A stretch of DNA of 16,564 nt from an uncultured Veillonella sp. (GTDB taxonomy: Bacteria; Bacillota; Negativicutes; Veillonellales; Veillonellaceae): contig URPT01000026.1 in NCBI GenBank assembly GCA_900549845.1, positions 1 to 16,564 of the forward strand, read 5' to 3'. Position numbers and translations under genes: made by a program. Below the pieces are notes generated by a model. That model was not told where the DNA came from. It saw only the letters and a program-made list of their open reading frames with translations, and did no database searches. Of this stretch, positions 1 through 6,644 are shown one piece after another (within the stretch, counting starts at the first letter, position 1; every line of letters begins with the position of its first letter).

Positions 1-430
1 TGGTACTGAATTTACTGCAGTACAAGGTAAAGAAGCTAAGGATAAAACTCGCAGTGAAGTTAAAGCAGCTGGTGCATCCGTAGCTGGTGCTGTTTTACTT
101 GGACCAGTAGGCTTAGTAGGTGGTGCCTTTGTTAAGGGTAAAAATATTGAATACCCTGCTGGTGCTACTATTTATGTACAACCTCAAGATTCTGTTACAA
201 TTCAAGGTCTTGTAATTGGTGGTGATGGTTTGGCTCACAGTGATGATGAATTGGCTGAAGCAGTAACTGTACCTAATACGGCCGATGAATCTGAAGAGAC
301 TGTAGACACTAATGAAGCGGCTGTTGATGAAAATGAAACAACAACAGAGGAACCAGCAGCAGTAGAAGAACAAGAAGAACCGGTAGAAAATGTTTCTCAA
401 CCTATCGTAGTTGTAAAGCGTAATCAATAA
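1..430 (+). CDS. C-terminal part of a glycine-zipper envelope protein with acidic tail (5' truncated)
   Basis: The reading frame is open from base 2 to the TAA at 428-430, giving the last 142 residues of a protein whose start lies before the window. Near the visible N-terminus is a small-residue hydrophobic stretch (AGASVAGAVLLGPVGLVGG) of glycine-zipper type, followed by KGKNIEYPAGATIYVQ, which reads like a short beta-domain. The last ~65 residues are strongly acidic and low in complexity, rich in Glu, Asp, Thr, Ala and Val, and end in a short basic tip (VVVKRNQ). Glycine zippers are common in small membrane or envelope-associated proteins. The gene is followed after 37 nt, without a terminator, by the LptD-type gene, so the two are probably cotranscribed and this product may act at the cell envelope. 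I do not recognise a named family; the function is unknown. Confidence 0.8.
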   Translation, partial: GTEFTAVQGKEAKDKTRSEVKAAGASVAGAVLLGPVGLVGGAFVKGKNIEYPAGATIYVQPQDSVTIQGLVIGGDGLAHSDDELAEAVTVPNTADESEETVDTNEAAVDENETTTEEPAAVEEQEEPVENVSQPIVVVKRNQ

Positions 431-467
431 TTAACAAATTCTTAAAGCAAGAGGAGTTCTAGTAACC

Positions 468-2021
468 ATGAGGAAACGTAAAGTACAATGGCTGGCAGCG
501 GCTTGTGTTTTTTGTTTAGCACAACCAGTATGGGCCGCTACGGAGTCAACCACGGTATATCAAGATCAATTGGATAGCGTTGATCAATCCTATCTTGGAG
601 AAATCTCTAAAGCATCTACACCTGAAAATAGTAATATCCGTGTTGTACGTCGTGGTGAAAAGGCAAAGTCTGATCAACCTACAGAACAATTGCCGACTCG
701 TATTGATGCAGATAAAATGTCCTATACTGGGTCCACTGGTGATGTATATGCACAAGGTGATGTAGTAGTGACTCAAGGTAATCAAACCTTGATGGCACCA
801 CGTATAGAAGGTAATACAAAAACTACAGAATACCGTACTGTTGGTGGGTATCGCTTTTTGGAAAATGGCGGTAAAACAAAGGATATTACAGGTCAAAATA
901 TGACATATCGGACTAGTGACCGTCATTTTACAGCTGACCAAGCGTTTGGTTGGAATGATCCTTACTATGTGAAGGGGCAAAATGCTACATTTGATGGTGA
1001 AACTGGTCATATGGATAAAGGCATGGTTACCACAAAACATGCGATGGCCTTTAAACATACACCAGATTATCGTGTAGAAGGTCAAGATATCAAGGTGTAT
1101 CCTGGCGATAAAGTCATTATTAAAAAACCGTCTTTCTACATTAAAAACTTTAAGGTTTTATCTTTACCTTCTTATACAGCATCCTTGCGCCATGATAAAG
1201 AAGGAAAATTCAGTATATTCTCATTAGTTCCAAAGCCTACATATAGTAGTGATGATGGACTTGGCTTGCATGGTAGTACTGATTATCCAATTGGTAAGCA
1301 TGGTGAAGCTTATATCGATTATCGCTGGTATTCAAAATCAGGCTTTAAACCAAAAGTTGGTTATAGACACTACTTGCCTTGGGCTACTGCGTCAATTGGG
1401 TACAGTAAAGAATCTAATGAATATAATGATGAAACGGTATGGGTTGAAAAGATTGGTGAGGCCCGTTTAGATACTCATACGTATCATGTGGGTAAATCAC
1501 CAGTAACTGTACGCGGTGGCGTTAATGCTGGTTATTGGAAAGAAGGTTCTGTAAAAGGTTCCCATAAGGAATACTATACAGAAATATCTCATGATCCAAT
1601 TAAGCTTGGTAAAAATGCTGATTTACGCTTCTTGGGCGGTTACCAACGCGACTACTATGGTTACGATGGCACGATTCGTAGCATGCCTTACTGGGGCGCT
1701 AGATTCCGCTCTAAAGTGGGAAATCGTGCTAATGTATGGGTTAGCTATAATCAACGTAATATTTCTTATAATAACTCTCCATATCGATTTGATACTACAG
1801 AGCTTCCTAAAGAGCTCATCTATGGCGGTAACTATAAATTGACTCGCTTAGATGATGTGTCTGTAAGTGTTAAAACAAATATGATGAGTGGTCAGATAGA
1901 CTCTGTATATTATACATGGCATCGTGATTTACATTCCTTTGACTTGTACTTAACTTATAAGGATGCACATAGAAGCAATAATGATCAATGGAAAATCAAA
2001 TTTGTTGGCAAAGACTTTTAA
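468..2021 (+). CDS. lptD: LPS-assembly outer membrane protein, LptD/OstA type (short form)
   Basis: Probable outer-membrane protein that places lipopolysaccharide in the outer leaflet. The 517-residue product starts with a signal peptide (basic MRKRK, hydrophobic core, likely cleavage after residue 23 or 24 at VWA-A). Residues ~78-180 form an OstA/LptA-like beta-jellyroll (RIDADKMSYTG, DVYAQGDVVVTQGNQ). A PSFYIKNFKVLSLPSY segment follows that resembles the LptD domain junction. The rest alternates short aromatic and polar strands and ends in Phe, as many beta-barrel outer-membrane proteins do. It is much shorter than E. coli LptD (about 780 residues). The only cysteines I see are Cys13 and Cys16, inside the signal peptide, so the mature protein cannot form the disulfides used by E. 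coli LptD. GAGGAG lies 11 nt before the ATG. It is followed by galU after 13 nt, consistent with an envelope operon. The family call is firm; exact LptD orthology is inferred. Confidence 0.8.
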   Translation: MRKRKVQWLAAACVFCLAQPVWAATESTTVYQDQLDSVDQSYLGEISKASTPENSNIRVVRRGEKAKSDQPTEQLPTRIDADKMSYTGSTGDVYAQGDVVVTQGNQTLMAPRIEGNTKTTEYRTVGGYRFLENGGKTKDITGQNMTYRTSDRHFTADQAFGWNDPYYVKGQNATFDGETGHMDKGMVTTKHAMAFKHTPDYRVEGQDIKVYPGDKVIIKKPSFYIKNFKVLSLPSYTASLRHDKEGKFSIFSLVPKPTYSSDDGLGLHGSTDYPIGKHGEAYIDYRWYSKSGFKPKVGYRHYLPWATASIGYSKESNEYNDETVWVEKIGEARLDTHTYHVGKSPVTVRGGVNAGYWKEGSVKGSHKEYYTEISHDPIKLGKNADLRFLGGYQRDYYGYDGTIRSMPYWGARFRSKVGNRANVWVSYNQRNISYNNSPYRFDTTELPKELIYGGNYKLTRLDDVSVSVKTNMMSGQIDSVYYTWHRDLHSFDLYLTYKDAHRSNNDQWKIKFVGKDF

Positions 2022-2034
2022 TTAGGAGATAACT

Positions 2035-2898
2035 ATGCAACGTATTAGAAAAGCCGTTATTCCAGCAGCTGGCTTTGGTACACGCTTCTTACCAGCTACT
2101 AAAGCACAACCAAAGGAAATGCTTCCTATCGTGGATACACCTGCTATCCAATATATTGTAAAAGAAGCATTAGATTCTGGTATTGAAGAGATCCTAATCA
2201 TTACAGGCCGTAATAAACGCGCTATTGAAGATCATTTTGATAGCAGTGTGGAACTAGAATTGCTTTTACAAAGCCAAGGTAAAAATAAACAATTGGCTAT
2301 GATTAAAGACTTAGCAGATATTAAAGTTCACTTTATTCGTCAAAAAGCTCCTCGTGGTCTTGGCGATGCTGTACTATGTGCAAAAGCCTTTATTGGTGAT
2401 GAACCATTTGCTGTGTTGCTTGGTGATGATATTGTATATAATCCTGAAAATCCATGCCTTAAACAGTTAATTGAGTGTTACGATGAACATCCTGGTATTA
2501 TCTTAGGGGCTCAATTTGTACCTGAGGATAAAGTTAGCTCTTATGGCATTGTATCCGGTGAAGCATTAGCGGATAATTTATATCGCGTTCATAATTTGGT
2601 GGAAAAACCAAAAAAAGAAGATGCACCATCTAGACTTGCAGTATTAGGTCGTTATATTTTAACGCCAGATATTTTCAATATTTTGGAAAATACAAAGCCA
2701 GGCGTAGGTAATGAAGTTCAATTGACTGATGCTCTAGCTGCATCCAAAACTGATACGTATGCTTTAGCGTATGAAGGTATTCGTTATGATACAGGCGATA
2801 AATTAGGTTATTTGAAAGCTACTGTTGAGTATGCCCTTCGTAATGAAGAGTTAGGTGAAAATTTCAAAGCTTATTTGAAAGAACTAGATCTTAAATAG
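2035..2898 (+). CDS. galU: UTP-glucose-1-phosphate uridylyltransferase
   Basis: Cytoplasmic enzyme that makes UDP-glucose and pyrophosphate from UTP and glucose 1-phosphate. The 287-residue length is normal for bacterial GalU. The N-terminus has the nucleotidyltransferase signature AAGFGTRFLPATKAQPKEM with the catalytic/phosphate-binding Arg and Lys. Further family landmarks are FAVLLGDDI, with the metal-binding Asp, the VEKPK motif, and the C-terminal YEGIRYDTGDKLGYLKA block. An AGGAG sequence precedes the ATG, 13 nt after the LptD stop, so both are in one transcript that ends at the hairpin at 2913-2946. UDP-glucose from this enzyme would feed the two GalE-type epimerases further on and LPS or capsule glycosyltransferases. 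Nothing about the gene is unusual. Confidence 0.97.
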   Translation: MQRIRKAVIPAAGFGTRFLPATKAQPKEMLPIVDTPAIQYIVKEALDSGIEEILIITGRNKRAIEDHFDSSVELELLLQSQGKNKQLAMIKDLADIKVHFIRQKAPRGLGDAVLCAKAFIGDEPFAVLLGDDIVYNPENPCLKQLIECYDEHPGIILGAQFVPEDKVSSYGIVSGEALADNLYRVHNLVEKPKKEDAPSRLAVLGRYILTPDIFNILENTKPGVGNEVQLTDALAASKTDTYALAYEGIRYDTGDKLGYLKATVEYALRNEELGENFKAYLKELDLK

Positions 2899-2912
2899 TA
2901 AATCTATATATT

Positions 2913-2946
2913 AAAAGAGCCTGTGGATGTTACCATAGGTTCTTTT
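2913..2946 (+). terminator. Rho-independent terminator after galU
   Basis: The arms 2913-2926 (AAAAGAGCCTGTGG) and 2933-2946 (CCATAGGTTCTTTT) pair over 14 positions with two G-U wobbles around the 6-nt loop ATGTTA. The 3' arm ends in a T-rich run. It lies 15 nt after the galU stop and ends the lptD-galU transcript. Confidence 0.85.
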
Positions 2947-2971
2947 AATTGGTAGCGATATTTTTGCATTA

Positions 2972-3005
2972 TTGTCAACAAATCGGATGTGATTTTGTTG
3001 ACTAA
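2972..3005 (+). promoter_or_regulatory. BirA-like biotin operator
   Basis: An interrupted palindrome, TTGTCAAC, a 17-nt spacer, then GTTGACTAA. The arms GTCAAC and GTTGAC are perfect inverted repeats, and the spacer edges (AAATC and GATTTT) extend the symmetry with a one-base offset. From memory, BirA operators have arms like TTGTTAAC/GTTAACAA (Bacillus) or TTGTAAAC/GTTTACAA (E. coli) with about the same arm separation (17-18 nt between AAC and GTT). The right arm covers the -35 box of the promoter at 2998-3026, and the second gene downstream is bioY. Binding by biotinoyl-AMP-loaded BirA would block transcription. BirA itself is not in the window, so the regulator is inferred. Confidence 0.75.
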
Positions 3006-3026
3006 TAAAATAATGTTGATTATAAT
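2998..3026 (+). promoter_or_regulatory. Sigma-70 type promoter of the hotdog-bioY operon
   Basis: TTGACT (2998-3003) and a perfect TATAAT (3021-3026) are separated by exactly 17 nt, a near-consensus vegetative promoter. The start of transcription would fall near 3033, giving a leader of about 27 nt with AAAGGA at 3044-3049 before the ATG at 3060. The -35 box is inside the BirA-like operator. The -10 box lies inside a perfect 14-bp palindrome. Confidence 0.85.
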
Positions 3027-3029
3027 CAA
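3016..3029. repeat. Perfect 14-bp palindrome over the -10 box
   Basis: TTGATTATAATCAA is its own reverse complement and contains the whole -10 hexamer. It may be a second operator, or a coincidence in AT-rich promoter DNA. No specific regulator can be named. Confidence 0.5.
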
Positions 3030-3059
3030 TTTATTGAATAAATAAAGGACTGTGATTAT

Positions 3060-3626
3060 ATGAGATCGCTCTTTACAACATTGTGTAATAATGATTTTGG
3101 ATTACCAGGGCATTGTGTTATTAAGCATATGCATTATGATGCTTCGGGTAGTGATCAATCTATCTGTGGTATTTTATATCAAGTTGCTAAAACTACTACA
3201 ATTGGTATTCTAGACAAATCAGGTTTTTTAATAGTTGATTTACGACCGGTACCGAGAAAATTTCGTATTCGTTCAATAATTCATGAAGAAGAGAATGATC
3301 GGACGATATCTTTCTCTAAGGAGGATATCATACGATTTGTAAATGATATTAACGATACCAATGAAATTCATCGTGAATCGCCCTATGTAGTGCCTGGTTG
3401 TATGATTTTAGAAAATTTATGGAATTATTGGAATATTAGTAAATCTGCACAGCAGATGGCTATTTATTTTCATGCACCCGTTATTGCAGATGATCAGGTA
3501 ACTTTGGTGGAAAACTCTGAAGATGCTCATGTAGAAGGTTATGTAGGTGACACATTGGCATTTTCTGCTACGTTTTTTGGTGAAAATGAAGATTTAACAT
3601 CTTTAAAACAAAGATGTATTAGTTAG
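3060..3626 (+). CDS. MaoC-like hotdog-fold protein, probable (3R)-hydroxyacyl thioester dehydratase/hydratase
   Basis: The 188-residue product contains a MaoC/R-hydratase type segment from about residue 84. FSKEDIIRFVNDINDTNEIH matches the hydratase-2 motif, with Asp99, Asn101 and His104 at the spacing of the catalytic Asp-His pair of PhaJ-type hydratases (Asp, then His five residues on). It is followed by the YVVPG turn with Gly113, and a late YFHAPVIADDQVTL strand pair as in hotdog dehydratases. Such enzymes hydrate or dehydrate 2-enoyl/(3R)-3-hydroxyacyl thioesters. The first ~80 residues carry no motif I recognise and are longer than expected for a single-domain family member; they might be a degenerate second hotdog half. 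It is the first gene after the promoter with the BirA-like operator and is followed by bioY after 8 nt, so it is probably biotin-regulated and works with the thiolase and ligase nearby. The substrate is unknown. Confidence 0.7.
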   Translation: MRSLFTTLCNNDFGLPGHCVIKHMHYDASGSDQSICGILYQVAKTTTIGILDKSGFLIVDLRPVPRKFRIRSIIHEEENDRTISFSKEDIIRFVNDINDTNEIHRESPYVVPGCMILENLWNYWNISKSAQQMAIYFHAPVIADDQVTLVENSEDAHVEGYVGDTLAFSATFFGENEDLTSLKQRCIS

Positions 3627-3634
3627 AGGTAATT

Positions 3635-4147
3635 ATGGAAGCAAGACGTTTAACAAAAATGGCTTTATTAACAGCCTTATTATGTATTTCAGCATATATT
3701 TCTTTCCCATTGCCATTTAGTCCGGCTATGGTAACTGCATTGACTTTGGTGGCTACATTAACAGGTCTATTATTGCAACCAAAGGATGCATTTATTGTAT
3801 TTATCATTTACGTTTTACTTGGTGCTGTAGGTTTACCAGTATTCGTTGGTGGCACAGCAGGTCTTGGCAAATTATTAGGACCAACAGGGGGCTTTATCTT
3901 CTCTTGGCCAATAGCTTATACATTATTAAGCGTATTCAAAGGTTCTAAGAAGAGCTTTTTCTCTTATGCATGGCGTTCTCTTGTAATTACTATTCCTGTA
4001 GTATATCTATTTGGCGTTGCAGGCTTTATGATTGTAACAAAAACTGAACTTTGGGCGGCATTGCCTGTAGTAATGTTCCCATTCATTCCTGGGGATATTG
4101 TAAAATGTCTCGTTGCTTCTTGGTTAGCAACTAAAATTAAAATTTAG
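3635..4147 (+). CDS. bioY: Biotin ECF transporter S component BioY
   Basis: Integral membrane protein of 170 residues that binds and imports biotin, alone or with the shared energy-coupling module (EcfA/EcfA'/EcfT, not in this window). The length and 5-6 hydrophobic helices fit the family. The BioY hallmark GGTAGLGKLLGPTGGFIFSWP lies at the middle, after the LLGAVGLPVF helix, and the FIPGDIVKCL segment near the C-terminus is also typical. The start ATG has GAGGT 5 nt upstream and lies 8 nt after the hotdog gene, so the two are one transcript. The BirA-like operator upstream supports a biotin role independently of the protein sequence. A strong hairpin follows 11 nt after the stop. Confidence 0.95.
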   Translation: MEARRLTKMALLTALLCISAYISFPLPFSPAMVTALTLVATLTGLLLQPKDAFIVFIIYVLLGAVGLPVFVGGTAGLGKLLGPTGGFIFSWPIAYTLLSVFKGSKKSFFSYAWRSLVITIPVVYLFGVAGFMIVTKTELWAALPVVMFPFIPGDIVKCLVASWLATKIKI

Positions 4148-4158
4148 AATGTAATAAT

Positions 4159-4197
4159 GAAAAGAGGCATTCCTTGGGATGCCTCTTTTCTGCATTT
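4159..4197 (+). terminator. Terminator-like hairpin between bioY and the thiolase gene
   Basis: A perfect 12-bp stem (4159-4170 GAAAAGAGGCAT and 4179-4190 ATGCCTCTTTTC) with an 8-nt loop, followed by a T-rich stretch. It sits between the bioY stop and the ribosome binding site of the next gene, leaving only about 23 nt to that ATG. I see no promoter in this gap, so partial readthrough is likely needed to express the thiolase and ligase. Confidence 0.8.
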
Positions 4198-4203
4198 TCT
4201 TAT

Positions 4204-4208
4204 AGGAG
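4204..4208 (+). promoter_or_regulatory. Ribosome binding site fixing the thiolase start at 4214
   Basis: AGGAG lies 5 nt before the ATG at 4214. The in-frame ATG at 4157 is unlikely because it would place the terminator hairpin inside the coding region and adds 19 residues not seen in thiolases. Confidence 0.8.
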
Positions 4209-4213
4209 CTAAT

Positions 4214-5320
4214 ATGTCAGTATATATTCATGGTGGGCTTAGAATCCCTATAGGCGTATTACATGGACAATATAGAAATATGAGACCTGAAATGTTAGGA
4301 GCTCAACTCATTAATGAATTAATCAATCGTTATGATATTTCACAAGTGGATGGGATCTTTTGTGGTAATGCAGTTGGTACAGGTGGGAATATTGGTCGCC
4401 TTATGGGGCTCATGACTAATTTACCGAATTCTGTTCCTGCGATTACCGTAGATATGCAATGTGCATCAGCCTTGATGAGTATTGAGATGGCCTATACACA
4501 TATTGCATCAGGTGTTATGGATTCGGCTATTGCTGGTGGTATTGAAAGTTCTTCATTACAGCCCGATAGGATGTATGCAGCTGGTGATAATCGTGAAGGC
4601 CTATATAAGGTTGCTCAGTTTAGCCCTAACGATTGTTCTCCTCTAGCTATGTTAGAAGGGTCAGAGAGGACGATTCAAAAGCATAATGTACTCAAGGAAG
4701 ATTTATATCCATACATTATTGGCAGTCACCAACGGGCCATTGAGGCCTTAGATAATCCATATTTGCAATCTTATATTATGCCTATTACCATCGATGGAAA
4801 AGCATGTGTAGATGAATGTATTCGCCCTAAGATGAATGAGAAACTATTATCACGTATGAAGCCTTTATTAGGACCTAATTCCATTACAAATGCAGGCAAT
4901 GCTTGTTTAACTCATGATGGCGCGGCTTTTGTATACGTATCTAATGAAAAAGGGCCCTTTAGAATTCATAGTATTATGCCTTGGGCGGGAAATCCTCAGT
5001 TTAGTCCAGAAGGAGCTTTAGAAAGCACAGAAGCGATTTTAAAACGCACTGGTCTAACGATGGATGATATTGATGTAGTAGAGTGGAACGAAGCCTTTGC
5101 TATCATTGATGTTCTCTTCAATAAGGCCTATCCTAAGCATTTAGAAAAATATAATAAATTGGGTGGTGCCTTAGCGTATGGACATCCTTATGGCTGTTCT
5201 GGTGCTATATTAGCTCTTCATTGTATGGCTGCTTTAGAATCTTGTAATGGTCGCTATGGTTTGTGTGCTATTGCCGGTGCAGGCGGTACAGGAACTGCTT
5301 TGATTATGGAACGAATGTAA
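4214..5320 (+). CDS. Thiolase-superfamily protein (acetyl-CoA acetyltransferase-like, YhfS type), second catalytic Cys replaced
   Basis: A 368-residue protein with the thiolase fold. It opens with the family-like GGLRIPIGVLHGQY. The nucleophile Cys83 is in VDMQCASALMSIEMA. The NEAFA motif gives Asn292, and GGALAYGHPYGCSGA gives His324. The C-terminal segment RYGLCAIAGAGGTGTA aligns without gaps to the usual RYGLATMCIGGGQGIA-type motif, but the conserved acid/base Cys is Ala354, and a cysteine stands three residues earlier (Cys351). True thiolases use that second Cys in Claisen condensation or cleavage, so this enzyme may have shifted chemistry or act as a different acyl transferase. It is followed by the acyl-CoA ligase with one base between stop and ATG, so the two are tightly coupled. 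The pair next to bioY resembles yhfS/yhfT with bioY (yhfU) in B. subtilis. The fold is certain; the reaction is not. Confidence 0.85.
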   Translation: MSVYIHGGLRIPIGVLHGQYRNMRPEMLGAQLINELINRYDISQVDGIFCGNAVGTGGNIGRLMGLMTNLPNSVPAITVDMQCASALMSIEMAYTHIASGVMDSAIAGGIESSSLQPDRMYAAGDNREGLYKVAQFSPNDCSPLAMLEGSERTIQKHNVLKEDLYPYIIGSHQRAIEALDNPYLQSYIMPITIDGKACVDECIRPKMNEKLLSRMKPLLGPNSITNAGNACLTHDGAAFVYVSNEKGPFRIHSIMPWAGNPQFSPEGALESTEAILKRTGLTMDDIDVVEWNEAFAIIDVLFNKAYPKHLEKYNKLGGALAYGHPYGCSGAILALHCMAALESCNGRYGLCAIAGAGGTGTALIMERM

Positions 5321-5321
5321 A

Positions 5322-6617
5322 ATGACAATTATTGAACGGTTACGACAATATAAAGACTTAAAGCCTCATAAGGTTGCTCTTATTGTAGATGATACACAGT
5401 ATACATATGGTGAATTGTATGATGCTATTCTTTCAATAGATCTTGATGATACTAGTGGTATCGTACATCTTACTCAAGTTAAAGAAACATTAAAAAATAA
5501 AGTTCTTTTAATTCAGAGTCAATCCTTTTTAGAACAACTTGTACAATGGTTAGGTGCATTGTATAGATGTTACATTCCTATGGTATGCCATAATGAAATG
5601 GATACTGAGTATATAGACGAATTAGCTCATATTATAGCTGATGAAGGCGTGTTACCATTAACTGATTTTGGTGTACTTACATCAGGTACTACGGGGCGTC
5701 CTAAACCGTTGTGGAGAAAAGAGGAATCGTGGCGAGAGTTTTTTGATATTCAAAATAATATCTTTCATATAAATGAAGATACAAAAATCTTTTTGCAAGG
5801 CAGCTTTAGTTTTACTGGTGTTAGTAATATGGTTGTTGCTGTCTTATGGGCAGGGGGGATTATTGTTACTACCAGTTCCTTGCGTCCTACTCGATGGATT
5901 GAGCTGCTTGAAAGATATGAAGTAGATCATATCTATGCTCTTCCTACAAAACTTAGATTGCTCGTAAGGCATTGTAAATGTAAATTATCTGCGATTAACT
6001 ATATTATTGCTGGCTCACAAGTGCTTGATTGTCATTTGATGGAGCAGTTGCAACAGCTATGTCCTAATATGGAGTTTATTCTGTATTATGGTGCTTCTGA
6101 GCTTAACTATATAACCTATTGTACAGGTAAAGAGTGGCTAGACCGAGAAGGTACGGTAGGAAGACCATTTCCGTCTGTTCAAATTGAACAGGATAAAGGC
6201 ATTATTTATGTGACTACAAAATATCATATTGAAGGTATATCCGATACATATACCGTTAATGATTGTGGTTATATAGATGGAGAGGGGTATCTTATGTTTA
6301 CTGGGCGCCAAGGCGATGTGGTAAACAAGGGGGGCTATAAAATATCCATTCCCTCCATGGAAACCTATTTGCAATCTATAGATGGTGTCTCAGAAGTAGC
6401 TATTATCAATATCATAGATGATGTAAAAGGGGAAGATTTTGTGGCGTATATGGTGTTAGAGGATAATGTTCTCGTAGCTGATGTTATGGAAATAATTCGG
6501 CATCATAGACCTTCCATAGAATGGCCAAAATCGATTTACTCTATTCCTATGTTACCTCTTACGGAATGCTCAAAAGTTGATAAACGAAAGCTAAAAGAGT
6601 GGTATAATAAAGGGTAA
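5322..6617 (+). CDS. AMP-forming acyl-CoA synthetase/ligase (ANL superfamily, YhfT type)
   Basis: A 431-residue adenylate-forming enzyme expected to activate a carboxylic acid as acyl-AMP and then acyl-CoA. The P-loop is LTSGTTGRPKP (residues ~119-129), with Pro where Gly is usual after the PK. The aromatic A5 motif is YYGASE. The A7/A8 region NDCGYIDGEGYLMFTGRQGD VVNKGGYKIS holds the ribose-binding Asp and the hinge. The C-terminal LPLTECSKVDKRKL carries the catalytic Lys of the GKxxR-like motif. It is shorter than typical acyl-CoA synthetases (about 500-560 residues), mainly in the N-terminal subdomain. The start follows the thiolase stop after one base, with only a weak GGA upstream, suggesting translational coupling. 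Gene order with bioY and a thiolase suggests a role in a biotin-linked acyl-CoA route. The substrate cannot be read from the sequence. Confidence 0.88.
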   Translation: MTIIERLRQYKDLKPHKVALIVDDTQYTYGELYDAILSIDLDDTSGIVHLTQVKETLKNKVLLIQSQSFLEQLVQWLGALYRCYIPMVCHNEMDTEYIDELAHIIADEGVLPLTDFGVLTSGTTGRPKPLWRKEESWREFFDIQNNIFHINEDTKIFLQGSFSFTGVSNMVVAVLWAGGIIVTTSSLRPTRWIELLERYEVDHIYALPTKLRLLVRHCKCKLSAINYIIAGSQVLDCHLMEQLQQLCPNMEFILYYGASELNYITYCTGKEWLDREGTVGRPFPSVQIEQDKGIIYVTTKYHIEGISDTYTVNDCGYIDGEGYLMFTGRQGDVVNKGGYKISIPSMETYLQSIDGVSEVAIINIIDDVKGEDFVAYMVLEDNVLVADVMEIIRHHRPSIEWPKSIYSIPMLPLTECSKVDKRKLKEWYNKG

Positions 6618-6644
6618 TCGTTTTTACTATTATAAGGAGGCATC

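Noticed and set aside
113..427. Minus-strand open frame opposite the first partial gene
   Set aside because: Phe/Tyr/Cys-rich translation is the shadow of the acidic Glu-rich tail on the + strand.
546..1085. Minus-strand open frame of 179 codons
   Set aside because: It is antisense to the LptD-type gene, has no family features and is rich in Cys, Ile and His as expected of a shadow frame.
4157..4213. Longer thiolase start at 4157 adding 19 residues
   Set aside because: These codons overlap a terminator hairpin, and a good AGGAG lies just before the ATG at 4214.
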